NCBI GenBank assembly: GCA_019359175.1
Contig: JAHHHU010000006.1
Location: forward strand, 143,275-207,274
Origin: Phormidium tanganyikae FI6-MK23
GTDB lineage: Bacteria; Cyanobacteriota; Cyanobacteriia; Leptolyngbyales; Leptolyngbyaceae
Length of the DNA: 64,000 bases
Direction of reading: 5' to 3'
Part shown: piece by piece, positions 27,167 through 35,463 of the stretch
Layout of the letters: each line of letters opens with the position of its first letter
How positions within the stretch are numbered: position 1 is the stretch's first letter
Notes under the pieces: generated by a model
Database searches by the model: none
The model's input: the letters and a program-made list of their open reading frames with translations, nothing else
Told to the model about the DNA's origin: nothing
Made by a program: the position numbers and the translations under genes

Positions 27167-28483
27167 ATGCAGCCGAAAATCATTGTTCTCGATGATGATC
27201 CAACTGGATCGCAGACGGTGCATAGTTGCCTGCTTCTGATGCAGTGGGATGTCGAAACTCTAAGAGTAGGATTACGCGATCAGGCTCCGATCTTCTTTGT
27301 TTTGACGAATACTCGATCGCTGACTCCCGAAGCTGCAAAAGCGGTCACTCAGGAAGTTTGTTGCAATCTAAAAAGCGCGATCGCACAAGAATTGATCCAA
27401 GATTTTCTTGTGGTGAGTCGATCAGATTCAACTTTAAGAGGACATTACCCGATCGAAACAGATGCGATCGCGGAAGAACTCGGTTCATTCGATGCTCATT
27501 TCCTTGTGCCCGCATTTTTTGAAGGTGGGCGAACAACTCGCGATAGTGTGCATTATCTCAAAGTCAACGGGGTCGATACTCCGGTTCACGAAACTGAGTT
27601 TGCAAAGGATTCGGTGTTTGGGTATCAGCATAGCTATCTACCCGATTACGTCGAAGAGAAAACACAAGGGCGAATCCATGCGAATCAAGTCGAGCGATTC
27701 TTGCTGGCGGATCTACGATCGGGGATTCAATCCAAATTGAAGAATTTACACGATAACCAATGCTGTGTTGTTGATGCAGAAACACAGACAGACATGGATC
27801 GATTTGCATCGGATGTATTAACTGTTGCATCGGAAGGAAAACGCTTTTTATTTCGCAGTGCGGCAAGTTTGCTGACTTCATTGGCAAATTTGGGAGCGCA
27901 ACCGATCGCACAAGCAGAAATGGCGCGATATGTCCGAGAAGGCAAGCCCGGAGCCGTAATCGTTGGATCTCATGTAAAGAAAACAACCGAACAGCTACAG
28001 AAATTACTCGAAGCCCCAGGAACAGTTGGCGTTGAAATCGAAGTTGGGCAATTAGCTCGATCGAATGAAGCTCACACTGCTTTGTTAAACAGCGCAGTCG
28101 AAAAGATCAACGAAATTCACAACGCTGGAAAGACTCCTGTAATCTACACCAGTCGGCAAGAATTGACCTTTAACGATGCTCAAACTCGCTTAAATTTTGG
28201 CGAATCTGTCTCAACGCTTTTAATGGATATTTTGCAGCATCTTCCGTCAGACATTGGTTTTCTAATTAGCAAAGGTGGCATCACCTCAAACGATACTTTG
28301 AGCAAAGGATTAGCGCTCAGAACTGCGCGACTTTTGGGACAAGTTTTAGCAGGCGTTTCGATGGTCAGAACCGCAGAAGATCACCCACAGTTCCCAAATC
28401 TGCCCGTCGTCCTATTCCCCGGAAATGTCGGAGATGAAACCGCACTCGCAACCGTATATCAACGCCTAAACCAACACATTTAA
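27167..28483 (+). CDS. Four-carbon acid sugar kinase family protein (DUF1537)
   Basis: This 438-residue protein has the DUF1537 N-terminal motif LDDDPTGSQT, the substrate segment SRSDSTLRGHYP and the C-terminal nucleotide-binding motif ISKGGITSNDT. Characterised relatives (OtnK, LtnK, DtnK) phosphorylate 2-oxo-tetronate or D-threonate. The reductase gene downstream, 4 bases away, suggests a short sugar-acid pathway. The ATG at 27167 is preceded by AGGCAGGG. No matching aldolase or isomerase is nearby. Confidence 0.88.
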   Translation: MQPKIIVLDDDPTGSQTVHSCLLLMQWDVETLRVGLRDQAPIFFVLTNTRSLTPEAAKAVTQEVCCNLKSAIAQELIQDFLVVSRSDSTLRGHYPIETDAIAEELGSFDAHFLVPAFFEGGRTTRDSVHYLKVNGVDTPVHETEFAKDSVFGYQHSYLPDYVEEKTQGRIHANQVERFLLADLRSGIQSKLKNLHDNQCCVVDAETQTDMDRFASDVLTVASEGKRFLFRSAASLLTSLANLGAQPIAQAEMARYVREGKPGAVIVGSHVKKTTEQLQKLLEAPGTVGVEIEVGQLARSNEAHTALLNSAVEKINEIHNAGKTPVIYTSRQELTFNDAQTRLNFGESVSTLLMDILQHLPSDIGFLISKGGITSNDTLSKGLALRTARLLGQVLAGVSMVRTAEDHPQFPNLPVVLFPGNVGDETALATVYQRLNQHI

Positions 28484-28487
28484 TCAC

Positions 28488-29366
28488 ATGGAACGCATTG
28501 GATTTATTGGACTTGGCATCATGGGAAAGCCAATGGTGCAGAACTTGTTAAAGGCTAGATATGGCGTGACGGTGTTTAATCGATCGACAACCGCGATCAA
28601 TAATCTCGCTACCCAAGGCGCAACCCCCGCAACCTCACCGAAACAAGTCGCCGAACAATCCGACATTGTGATCACCTGTCTCCCCGATTCTCCAGACGTG
28701 GAATCAGTTGTATTAGGACAAAACGGAATCTTAGCAGGATCGCGATCGGGAATGTTGTTGATCGATATGTCTACGATCGCGCCTGCGACTTCCAAGAAAA
28801 TCTACTCAGAACTTCAAACCCACGGAATTCAATCGCTTGATGCTCCCGTTTCAGGCGGCGATATTGGCGCACAGCAAGGAACCTTATCGATCATGGTCGG
28901 GGGAGAGAAATCGGCATTCGATCGCGCTTTACCCGTCCTGCAAGCGATGGGAAAAAACATTGTTCACATTGGCGAAGCAGGTGCGGGACAAGTCACTAAA
29001 GCCTGCAATCAAATCGTAGTCGCAATGACCGTTCAAGCGGTTGCAGAGGCGTTAACACTGGCGAAAAAGTCAGGCGTTGATCCTGCAAAAGTTCGTGATG
29101 CGTTACTGGGTGGCTTCGCTCAAAGTCGAGTGTTAGAAGTTCACGGACAGCGAATCTTAGATAATAGCTTTCAGCCTGGATTTAAGCTCGATCTGCACCG
29201 CAAAGATATGAATATTGTGTTGCAGACTGGGCGAGAAGTGGGAGTGCCTTTACTCGGAAGCGCTCAGGTCACAGCATTGATGGATTCGCTGATTGCTCAA
29301 GGGAAAGGTCAGCTTGATAATGCTGCGATCGCGCTTTTATACGAATTGCTTTCAACACCAAATTAG
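28488..29366 (+). CDS. garR: 2-hydroxy-3-oxopropionate (tartronate semialdehyde) reductase
   Basis: This 292-residue beta-hydroxyacid dehydrogenase has GFIGLGIMGKPMVQNL for NAD(P) binding, DAPVSGGDIGA at the substrate loop, the catalytic lysine in GAGQVTKACNQ, and KDMNIVL. This combination fits tartronate semialdehyde reductase, which makes glycerate. L-threonate dehydrogenase (LtnD) is in the same superfamily and commonly accompanies DUF1537 kinases, so that role is a real alternative. It is co-directional with the kinase gene, 4 bases apart. Confidence 0.85.
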   Translation: MERIGFIGLGIMGKPMVQNLLKARYGVTVFNRSTTAINNLATQGATPATSPKQVAEQSDIVITCLPDSPDVESVVLGQNGILAGSRSGMLLIDMSTIAPATSKKIYSELQTHGIQSLDAPVSGGDIGAQQGTLSIMVGGEKSAFDRALPVLQAMGKNIVHIGEAGAGQVTKACNQIVVAMTVQAVAEALTLAKKSGVDPAKVRDALLGGFAQSRVLEVHGQRILDNSFQPGFKLDLHRKDMNIVLQTGREVGVPLLGSAQVTALMDSLIAQGKGQLDNAAIALLYELLSTPN

Positions 29367-29422
29367 CAATCGATCGCACGTAGAGTCTTTTAAGCCTCAA
29401 AAACAGCAATATCCTTTTGTAC

Positions 29423-30640
29423 ATGAGTCAATCCGCAACACTAATCCTTTTTATATCCAGTCTTCTTGCGTTCTACCTTGCCTGGAATTTAGGTGCAAAT
29501 GATGTCGCAAATGCGATGGGAACTTCGGTCGGTTCCAAAGCAGTCACCTTAAAGCAAGCTTTGATCATTGCTGGCATTCTAGAATTTACTGGTGCAGTTC
29601 TGTTTGGTAGTCATGTTTCTCAAACGCTAATTACAGGCATTCTCGATCCAACACAGTTCACGCCGCAGATTTTACTGCTCGGCATGATTGCAGTTCTCGT
29701 TGCAGCGGGACTTTGGCTAAATGTTGCAACGCTCTTTGGTTTCCCGGTGTCGTCCTCTCATGCAACTGTGGGCGCGATCGCGGGAGTCGGTTCTCTCGCG
29801 TTTGGACTAGATGCAGTTCATTGGAACGCGATCGCATTGATTTCAATGACGTGGGTTATCACTCCAGCGGTGAGCGGTTTAATTGCCGCCGCATTCTACA
29901 GCACAATCAAATACTGGATTCTGGATCAACCGAATGCGATCGCACAACTACAACAATGGATTCCTTGGCTTAGTACGATGCTCATTGGAATTTTCGGCGT
30001 GATTGTCTTCCCAACGATCGCACAACCGATTCAAAGTCTGATTGGTCTACCCATTCAAGACATTTCTCTGATGCTAGGCGCGATCGCAATCACTGGACTC
30101 TCAATTTCAGCCTTGCAGAACCTACAGTCGGTAGAATCGACAATCGGACGATTTCAAGTGGTTAGCGCTTGCTTTGTTGCGTTCGCTCATGGCTCGAACG
30201 ATGTGGGAAATGCGATCGCTCCCTTCGCTGCGATTGTCTCTGTTTTACAAACAGGTAAGGTTCCGACAGAAGGGTTTCAAATTCCGCTCTGGACATTGGT
30301 TTTAGGCGGGGTTGGCATTGTGGCAGGTTTAGCGGTTTTGGGCAAAAAAGTGATTTCAACGATCGGAGAAGGCATCATTTCTCTGCAGCCGAGCGGCGGA
30401 CTCTGTGCAGAACTCGCGACGGCAACCACAATTTTGATTGCTTCTCGGTTTGGTCTACCCGTTTCGACTTCTCATGCGCTGGTAGGTGGGGTGGTTGGCG
30501 TGGGCTTAGTGCAAGGTTTGAAGTCGATTCAATTTCAAACGCTCCGATCGATCGCGCTAACTTGGCTCGTGACAATTCCGATTTCGGCAGCTTTGAGTGG
30601 GATTTTATTTGTGATTCTACGATCGATTTTTGTGCGTTAG
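29423..30640 (+). CDS. PiT family inorganic phosphate transporter
   Basis: This 405-residue polytopic protein carries the duplicated PiT signature: LGANDVANAMGTSVGSKAVT in the N-terminal half and FAHGSNDVGNAIAPFAAI in the C-terminal half. It would import phosphate (or a metal-phosphate complex) with protons or sodium. The ATG at 29423 begins MSQSATLILF; an upstream TTG is less likely. It converges with fni, leaving 12 bases. Confidence 0.93.
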   Translation: MSQSATLILFISSLLAFYLAWNLGANDVANAMGTSVGSKAVTLKQALIIAGILEFTGAVLFGSHVSQTLITGILDPTQFTPQILLLGMIAVLVAAGLWLNVATLFGFPVSSSHATVGAIAGVGSLAFGLDAVHWNAIALISMTWVITPAVSGLIAAAFYSTIKYWILDQPNAIAQLQQWIPWLSTMLIGIFGVIVFPTIAQPIQSLIGLPIQDISLMLGAIAITGLSISALQNLQSVESTIGRFQVVSACFVAFAHGSNDVGNAIAPFAAIVSVLQTGKVPTEGFQIPLWTLVLGGVGIVAGLAVLGKKVISTIGEGIISLQPSGGLCAELATATTILIASRFGLPVSTSHALVGGVVGVGLVQGLKSIQFQTLRSIALTWLVTIPISAALSGILFVILRSIFVR

Positions 30641-30652
30641 GAACTTCGTTGA

Positions 30653-31693
30653 CTAAGATGATCGCCGTTGCAAAACACCCGATCGCTTTAATTCCTCTAA
30701 ATCCTTCGTTCCCGTACAAAACAGCACCGTCGTAATCTCCGCCTGCAAAATCTCCATCAACAAATGCAGTGCTTCTTCCGACTCATTCGCCGCTTGCAAA
30801 AACGGCAGCGCTAGCCCAGCCAGATCCGCCCCAAGCGCGATCGTTTTCGCAATCTCTAATCCGTTTCGCAATCCACCCGACGCAATCAGCGGCATCGTTG
30901 GCGAAAAATGCCGAATTTGAGTAATACAATCGGCGGTTGGAATTCCCCAATCCGCAAACGTCATTCCCAAACGTCGCTGTATTGGATCTTGAGCGCGACT
31001 ACTTTCCACTTTCGCCCAAGAAGTCCCGCCTGCACCCGCTACATCGATCGCAGACACCCCCGCCGCAATCAATTTCTCTGCCATTGCCTTCGAGATCCCA
31101 TTCCCCACTTCTTTCGCAATCACGGGAACCGGAAGCATGTCACAAAGTTGAGCAATTTTATCGAACAGCCCGCGAAAGTTTTTGTCGCCTCGTGTTTGCA
31201 CCGCTTCCTGTAGTGGATTGAGATGCAAAATCAACGCATCCGCTTCGAGCAGATCCACTGCCTTCAAACACTGCTCAATTCCATAAGTGTAATTGAGTTG
31301 AACCGCGCCCAAATTTGCAAACAACACCGCATCCGGTGCAATCGCTCTCAACGCAAAAGAATCAGAAACACCAGGATTCTCGATCGCGACTCGCTGAGAT
31401 CCAACGCCCATGGCAAGCCGATATTCTTGCGCGATCGCAGCTAAACGGTAATTGATCGTTTTCGCCAATTCTGTACCGCCCGTCATCGAGGAAATCAAAA
31501 TCGGAGCGTTGAGCGGCTTGCTTAAAAAAGTCGTGCGAATATCAATATCTGCTCGATCGAGTTCCGGTAAGCAGCAGTGCGTAAAGTGATAGTTTTCGAG
31601 TCCTGTCGTGGTTTCTCGGCACTGCACATCGTCTTCTAGACAAACTCTTAAATGATCGGCTTTGCGATTTTGGGTTTCTGTCGCTCCATTCAT
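30653..31693 (-). CDS. fni: Type 2 isopentenyl-diphosphate delta-isomerase
   Basis: This FMN- and NADPH-dependent enzyme interconverts isopentenyl and dimethylallyl diphosphate for carotenoid, phytol and quinone synthesis. Of 346 residues, diagnostic stretches are [32 protein letters not shown] and the FMN/phosphate-binding [13 protein letters not shown]. It is the usual cyanobacterial isomerase. It lies 24 bases downstream of pyrR on the same strand. Confidence 0.95.
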   Translation of the reverse strand: MNGATETQNRKADHLRVCLEDDVQCRETTTGLENYHFTHCCLPELDRADIDIRTTFLSKPLNAPILISSMTGGTELAKTINYRLAAIAQEYRLAMGVGSQRVAIENPGVSDSFALRAIAPDAVLFANLGAVQLNYTYGIEQCLKAVDLLEADALILHLNPLQEAVQTRGDKNFRGLFDKIAQLCDMLPVPVIAKEVGNGISKAMAEKLIAAGVSAIDVAGAGGTSWAKVESSRAQDPIQRRLGMTFADWGIPTADCITQIRHFSPTMPLIASGGLRNGLEIAKTIALGADLAGLALPFLQAANESEEALHLLMEILQAEITTVLFCTGTKDLEELKRSGVLQRRSS

Positions 31694-31717
31694 AAAACGA
31701 TTTCTCTAACGATTTCT

Positions 31718-32254
31718 CTATCCTTTCACAAGCTCGACCCCATCTCGCCCGTCAGTTTCTTGCAGATACACCTTGATCATTTCTTCCTTGGCGGTCGGAA
31801 GCTGTTTTCCAATATAGTCTGGATGAATCGGCACTTCCCGATGTCCTCGATCGATTAACACCGCTAACCGAATTACTTCCGGTCGCCCATAATCATTCAC
31901 CGCATCCAATGCCGCACGAATTGTTCGCCCTTTGTAAATGACATCATCGATCAGCACCACAGTCTTTCCGGTCAGATCAAAGGAAATCTCAGTTTTAGCC
32001 GGAGTGCGAACCCCGATCGTATCAAAATCATCCCGGTAAAACGTAATATCGATCGCACCCAGCGGAACCTCAATCTGTTCCAAAGCGTTAATCTGTTCCA
32101 TGATCGTTTTCGCCAATGGAACGCCTCTCGTGTAAATTCCCAGCAAAACCAACTTTGATAAATCTCCCGATCGCTCAACAATTTGCGAAGCGAGACGATT
32201 TACCGTTCGGCGTAATTCTTCAGCAGACAAAATCTCAATTCGTTCTAGCGGCAT
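31718..32254 (-). CDS. pyrR: PyrR bifunctional regulator / uracil phosphoribosyltransferase
   Basis: This 178-residue type I phosphoribosyltransferase has the PRPP-binding motif [20 protein letters not shown] and the family features RLASQIVER and [12 protein letters not shown]. In Firmicutes PyrR attenuates pyr operons by binding RNA. No pyr genes are nearby here, so enzyme activity alone may be its role. Confidence 0.93.
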   Translation of the reverse strand: MPLERIEILSAEELRRTVNRLASQIVERSGDLSKLVLLGIYTRGVPLAKTIMEQINALEQIEVPLGAIDITFYRDDFDTIGVRTPAKTEISFDLTGKTVVLIDDVIYKGRTIRAALDAVNDYGRPEVIRLAVLIDRGHREVPIHPDYIGKQLPTAKEEMIKVYLQETDGRDGVELVKG

Positions 32255-32485
32255 GAGCGATCGTCAAAACAGGTATAGCGCTAGCGTACAAGGAAATTTG
32301 ATCCACCTGTCGTCAATTTTGTATTTGATCCAGCATTCTCGACAGGTTGATCATCTTGCAACGTCGAATCGACTTTCTGTAAAACTACGTTAAAAAAGGT
32401 TGCAGAAGTCAGAAGAACGAGAGCGCGATCGAGGACTTAACGCTACGTTTAGAGAACCGCTTAAATCGTTTTGCCTTCAGAAACC

Positions 32486-32791
32486 ATGAATAATATGCAA
32501 CGGTATCGGTTATCTTGCACACTTTCATTCGGCGATGTTTACGGTCAGATCATCGTCTGGCTGATTGTCATTTTCCTTAGTTTAGCCTCAGCAATGGCAA
32601 TGATGGGCGCAAGCCGTCCAGTCTACGCGCTTGCAACCGTCGGACTCATCCTCGTTTTATCTCTACCATTCCTGCTCTTCGCCTTCGTCACCACTCTGTT
32701 AAATCACATCGAAATCACAGAACTCGACTCGGCAAAAGAAACTCGATCGATGCCCAACCCTTCGGCTCCGCGTCAAACGGCTCAAGCATAA
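32486..32791 (+). CDS. Small two-helix membrane protein, unknown
   Basis: This 101-residue protein has two membrane helices (about 17-38 and 48-72) and a hydrophilic C-terminal tail (EITELDSAKETRSMPNPSAP). I chose the ATG at 32486; an in-frame TTG at 32471 is unlikely. I do not recognise a family. The 231-base gap before it is divergent from pyrR and shows nothing else. Confidence 0.6.
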   Translation: MNNMQRYRLSCTLSFGDVYGQIIVWLIVIFLSLASAMAMMGASRPVYALATVGLILVLSLPFLLFAFVTTLLNHIEITELDSAKETRSMPNPSAPRQTAQA

Positions 32792-32917
32792 TTAAAAACT
32801 GGGGGACAAACCATCAAATCCCCCCTCACTGCTCCCATTTCACAACTTTGCGCTATCGTTGAATCTGCTAACTCAGTCTTAGCTGTTCCATTCTGCGAAA
32901 AATTGTGAGGTAATCCT

Positions 32918-33808
32918 GTGACCGAACCACGGAAAAATCGTTGGCTGCTCAACCTCGTCCTGATCGTGGCAACCGTCGGCTTATTAGGTGTCACAATGTT
33001 GCCCCTGATTACCTCCGCGATCGGCAGCAATTCCCAAGCCAATAATAAGCCAAGTCCGTCTCCCTCTGAAGCCGCGACTCCCCAAAAAGCGGATATCGAA
33101 GCGCAAGCTAGAGGCTATGAAGAAGTCCTCAAGCGCGAACCCGAAAATCCAACAGCTCTACGCGGACTGGTCGAAGCGCGACTGCGATTAAATGATGTCA
33201 AAGGAGTCGTCGATCCGCTAGAGAAACTCGCAAAATTAAATCCGAATATGACCGAATACGGCGTTCTACTCGCTCAGGCAAAACAGCAGTTGAACGACCC
33301 TGAAGGTGCAGCACAGGCTTATCGATCGATTCTGCAAGCCAAACCTGGCGACCTCAACGCCCTCGCTGGACTTTCTGATTTATTAATCAAACAGCAGCGA
33401 CCCGAAGCCGCGATCGGACTTTTGCAAGATACAGTTAAACAAGCTCCGAGCGCCAACAAAACACAGCCGAATGCAGTAGATGCAACAGCGGTACAAGTCC
33501 TTTTAGGCAAAGTTTTCGCGTCTCAAAAACGCTACGATGATGCCCTTGCAACCTTTGACGAAGCCTCAAAAGGCAACGCGAATGATTTCCAACCCGTTCT
33601 CTACAAAGCCCTGGTATTGAAAGAGCAAGGGAAAAATGATGAAGCGAAACCTCTGTTCGATAAAGCAGCTTCTCTCGCACCCGCTCAATTTAAGGATCAA
33701 ATTACTCGCTTAAGCACAGATCAACCTGCTGCGCCGGATGCCAGCACAACCAGTCCCACCACTCCCCCGCCTGGTGTCACTCCGACAAGTCCTGCTCCGA
33801 AAAACTAA
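32918..33808 (+). CDS. Membrane-anchored TPR protein
   Basis: This 296-residue protein has an N-terminal membrane helix (about 9-32), a Ser/Pro linker and about five tetratricopeptide repeats between 60 and 255 (for example AAQAYRSILQAKPGDLNALAG and DALATFDEASKGNANDFQP). The tail is Pro/Thr-rich. TPRs serve as assembly scaffolds, and the anchor suggests a thylakoid or plasma-membrane partner. The start is GTG with GTGAGG upstream. Confidence 0.8.
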   Translation: MTEPRKNRWLLNLVLIVATVGLLGVTMLPLITSAIGSNSQANNKPSPSPSEAATPQKADIEAQARGYEEVLKREPENPTALRGLVEARLRLNDVKGVVDPLEKLAKLNPNMTEYGVLLAQAKQQLNDPEGAAQAYRSILQAKPGDLNALAGLSDLLIKQQRPEAAIGLLQDTVKQAPSANKTQPNAVDATAVQVLLGKVFASQKRYDDALATFDEASKGNANDFQPVLYKALVLKEQGKNDEAKPLFDKAASLAPAQFKDQITRLSTDQPAAPDASTTSPTTPPPGVTPTSPAPKN

Positions 33809-33824
33809 TTTCAACCTTCTAATT

Positions 33825-33872
33825 AAAAAGCCAGGAATGCGGGAGAAATCCTTTTGAATTCCTGGCTTTTTT
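33825..33872 (+). terminator. Rho-independent terminator of the TPR gene
   Basis: AAAAAGCCAGGAAT pairs with ATTCCTGGCTTTTTT around a short loop, starting 16 bases after the stop codon. Confidence 0.85.
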
Positions 33873-34208
33873 AATTGCTTCTATTAGTAGTCTAGATTAC
33901 CAAAATGCGCTTTCTGCCCGGATTCCAGCCAAAATTTGTCAAACTTCTTGTCTCCACAATTTGTCGCGACTTTTTACGCCATCTGTCCGACTTAACTGGT
34001 GAATATCATCAATTTCTCATCCAGAAAAATCGCGATTTGGTGACAAAGTAGCAGTTTTCATCTAACTTTGGGGAGATGCTCGGAGGTAATTAGAATATCT
34101 AATGCTTCAACTTGCTCTTTGGATCATTAAGAAATCGTATATAAGGAGTAACACGCAAATTTTCCGATACGGTTATGCTCTCTCGACCCCTCTTTCACGA
34201 TTCGATTC
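33873..34208. other. Intergenic region before trmL, 336 bases
   Basis: This AT-rich stretch after the TPR terminator should hold the trmL promoter. I see no gene or repeat in it. Confidence 0.4.
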
Positions 34209-34670
34209 ATGCCTAAAGTCGTTCTTGTTCATCCTCAAATTCCTCCCAATACCGGAAATATTGCTCGCACTTGTGCCGCAACCCAAACAGAACTGCACCT
34301 TGTCGCCCCGCTCGGCTTTGAAATCAGCGATCGCTATCTCAAACGCGCCGGACTCGACTACTGGGAGTTCGTCACGCTCAAAGTCCACGACTCGATCGCC
34401 GATTTCTATGCCTATTCGCAAACCCAAGGCGGACGCTGGATCGGCTTCAGCGCCAAAGCCACCCAGAATTACACCCAAATCGAATATCAAGACACCGATT
34501 GGCTCCTGTTCGGCAGCGAAACCGCAGGACTCCCCGCCGAAGTCCTGAAAATCTGCCCGATGCTTGCCTACATTCCCATGAGTCAGCCGGGTGTCCGCAG
34601 CCTCAACCTTTCGGTTAGCGCCGCGATCGGGCTATTCGAGGCACGTCGCCAACTCGGATACCTCAGCTAA
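34209..34670 (+). CDS. trmL: tRNA (cytidine/uridine-34-2'-O)-methyltransferase TrmL
   Basis: This SPOUT enzyme methylates the ribose of the wobble nucleotide in certain tRNA-Leu species. The 153-residue length is that of TrmL, the minimal SPOUT domain. Motifs are VHPQIPPNTGNIARTCAAT at the N-terminus, LFGSETAGLP, and the knot-forming IPMSQPGVRSLNLSVSAAIGLFE that binds S-adenosylmethionine. Confidence 0.95.
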   Translation: MPKVVLVHPQIPPNTGNIARTCAATQTELHLVAPLGFEISDRYLKRAGLDYWEFVTLKVHDSIADFYAYSQTQGGRWIGFSAKATQNYTQIEYQDTDWLLFGSETAGLPAEVLKICPMLAYIPMSQPGVRSLNLSVSAAIGLFEARRQLGYLS

Positions 34671-35463
34671 ACCATCTATATATAAATATGTGGAAAAAAC
34701 GCGATCGTTGCTCAAATTACATCGTCGATTGCTCTATCACTCCACTGCTTCCATAACAGCAAGATGCAAATTTGCCACGACAAATTAGTTATCTGGATCA
34801 CTAATTTGCAGTTTTTAGATAAGAAATCCATATCGCGAATTTCATACTTCGCGCCCGTAATTCTGCGAATTTTCTATCAACTAGATTTAACAGTACACAA
34901 GGCTGAAAGAGCGTTTAAGCCTTTGATAGGGCAAGATTTAAGAGATTCTAATGAGAGGTTTAAAAAAATCAAATCTCAATCCCTTGCATGAATTTACGGT
35001 TGAGCGATGATATTGTTTACATTAACTTCTTGTCATCAAATACGAACAAGAACCATCTTGACTAGAATCTTGAAATTGTTCTAAAAGATTTCAGTCGGAT
35101 CATTCACACAAGCCCACCCGAAAAACTCGTTAGATGCTGATCAATCCGCCGAATTCCAGTTTTAGCTCCCAGACTGTCCAGGATTTTCAAAATTCGGTTC
35201 AGCCTTGTGGCATGGGAACTTCAGCCCATCAGCTTCACCTTAGCGAGTTGACAGTCACTCAGCGAATCTGCTATCGATTCTTTCGGATAGATACAGCAAC
35301 ACTGAGCAACACAGATTTCCCGAAAGTCTAAAAGTAGGGTAGTCTTGCTTGGGAGTGATCCCTGATTAAGGTCAAATTGCCTGATAGAAACTAAATCGAG
35401 TGACTGGCAACAAGTTTCGACTCGATGACAGTTAAATGCTGCACACTTTAGGAGGTCGTTTTT
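34671..35463. other. Long intergenic region and leader of the LysM/M23 gene, 793 bases
   Basis: The first 350 bases are AT-rich with no believable gene. From about 35120 the composition becomes more balanced and strongly self-complementary (see 35126-35247). The region ends in AGGAGG, 8 bases before the TTG start of the peptidase gene. Confidence 0.5.
35126..35247 (+). promoter_or_regulatory. Structured 5' leader, candidate cis-regulatory RNA
   Basis: The ends CTCGTTA (35126) and TAGCGAG (to 35247) can close a 122-base domain with one G-U pair. Inside, CCGAATT (35149) pairs perfectly with AATTCGG (to 35197), and ATGGG pairs with CCCAT (35212-35229). As an alternative to the last, GCTGAT (35136) pairs with ATCAGC (35228). 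A c-di-AMP (ydaO) riboswitch would be expected before a LysM/M23 gene, and GCCGAAT and CCCATCAGCT recall its conserved ends, but the central consensus is not recognisable. I therefore leave the class open. Confidence 0.4.

Noticed and set aside
34764..34991. 75-codon plus-strand frame in the long gap after trmL
   Set aside because: AT-rich sequence giving Lys/Ile-rich translation without ribosome binding site or known motif.
35126..35247. Firm assignment as a ydaO c-di-AMP riboswitch
   Set aside because: Only the end motifs resemble the consensus; the internal GGAACC and GGGGTGAATC-type elements are not recognisable, so only a structured leader is claimed.
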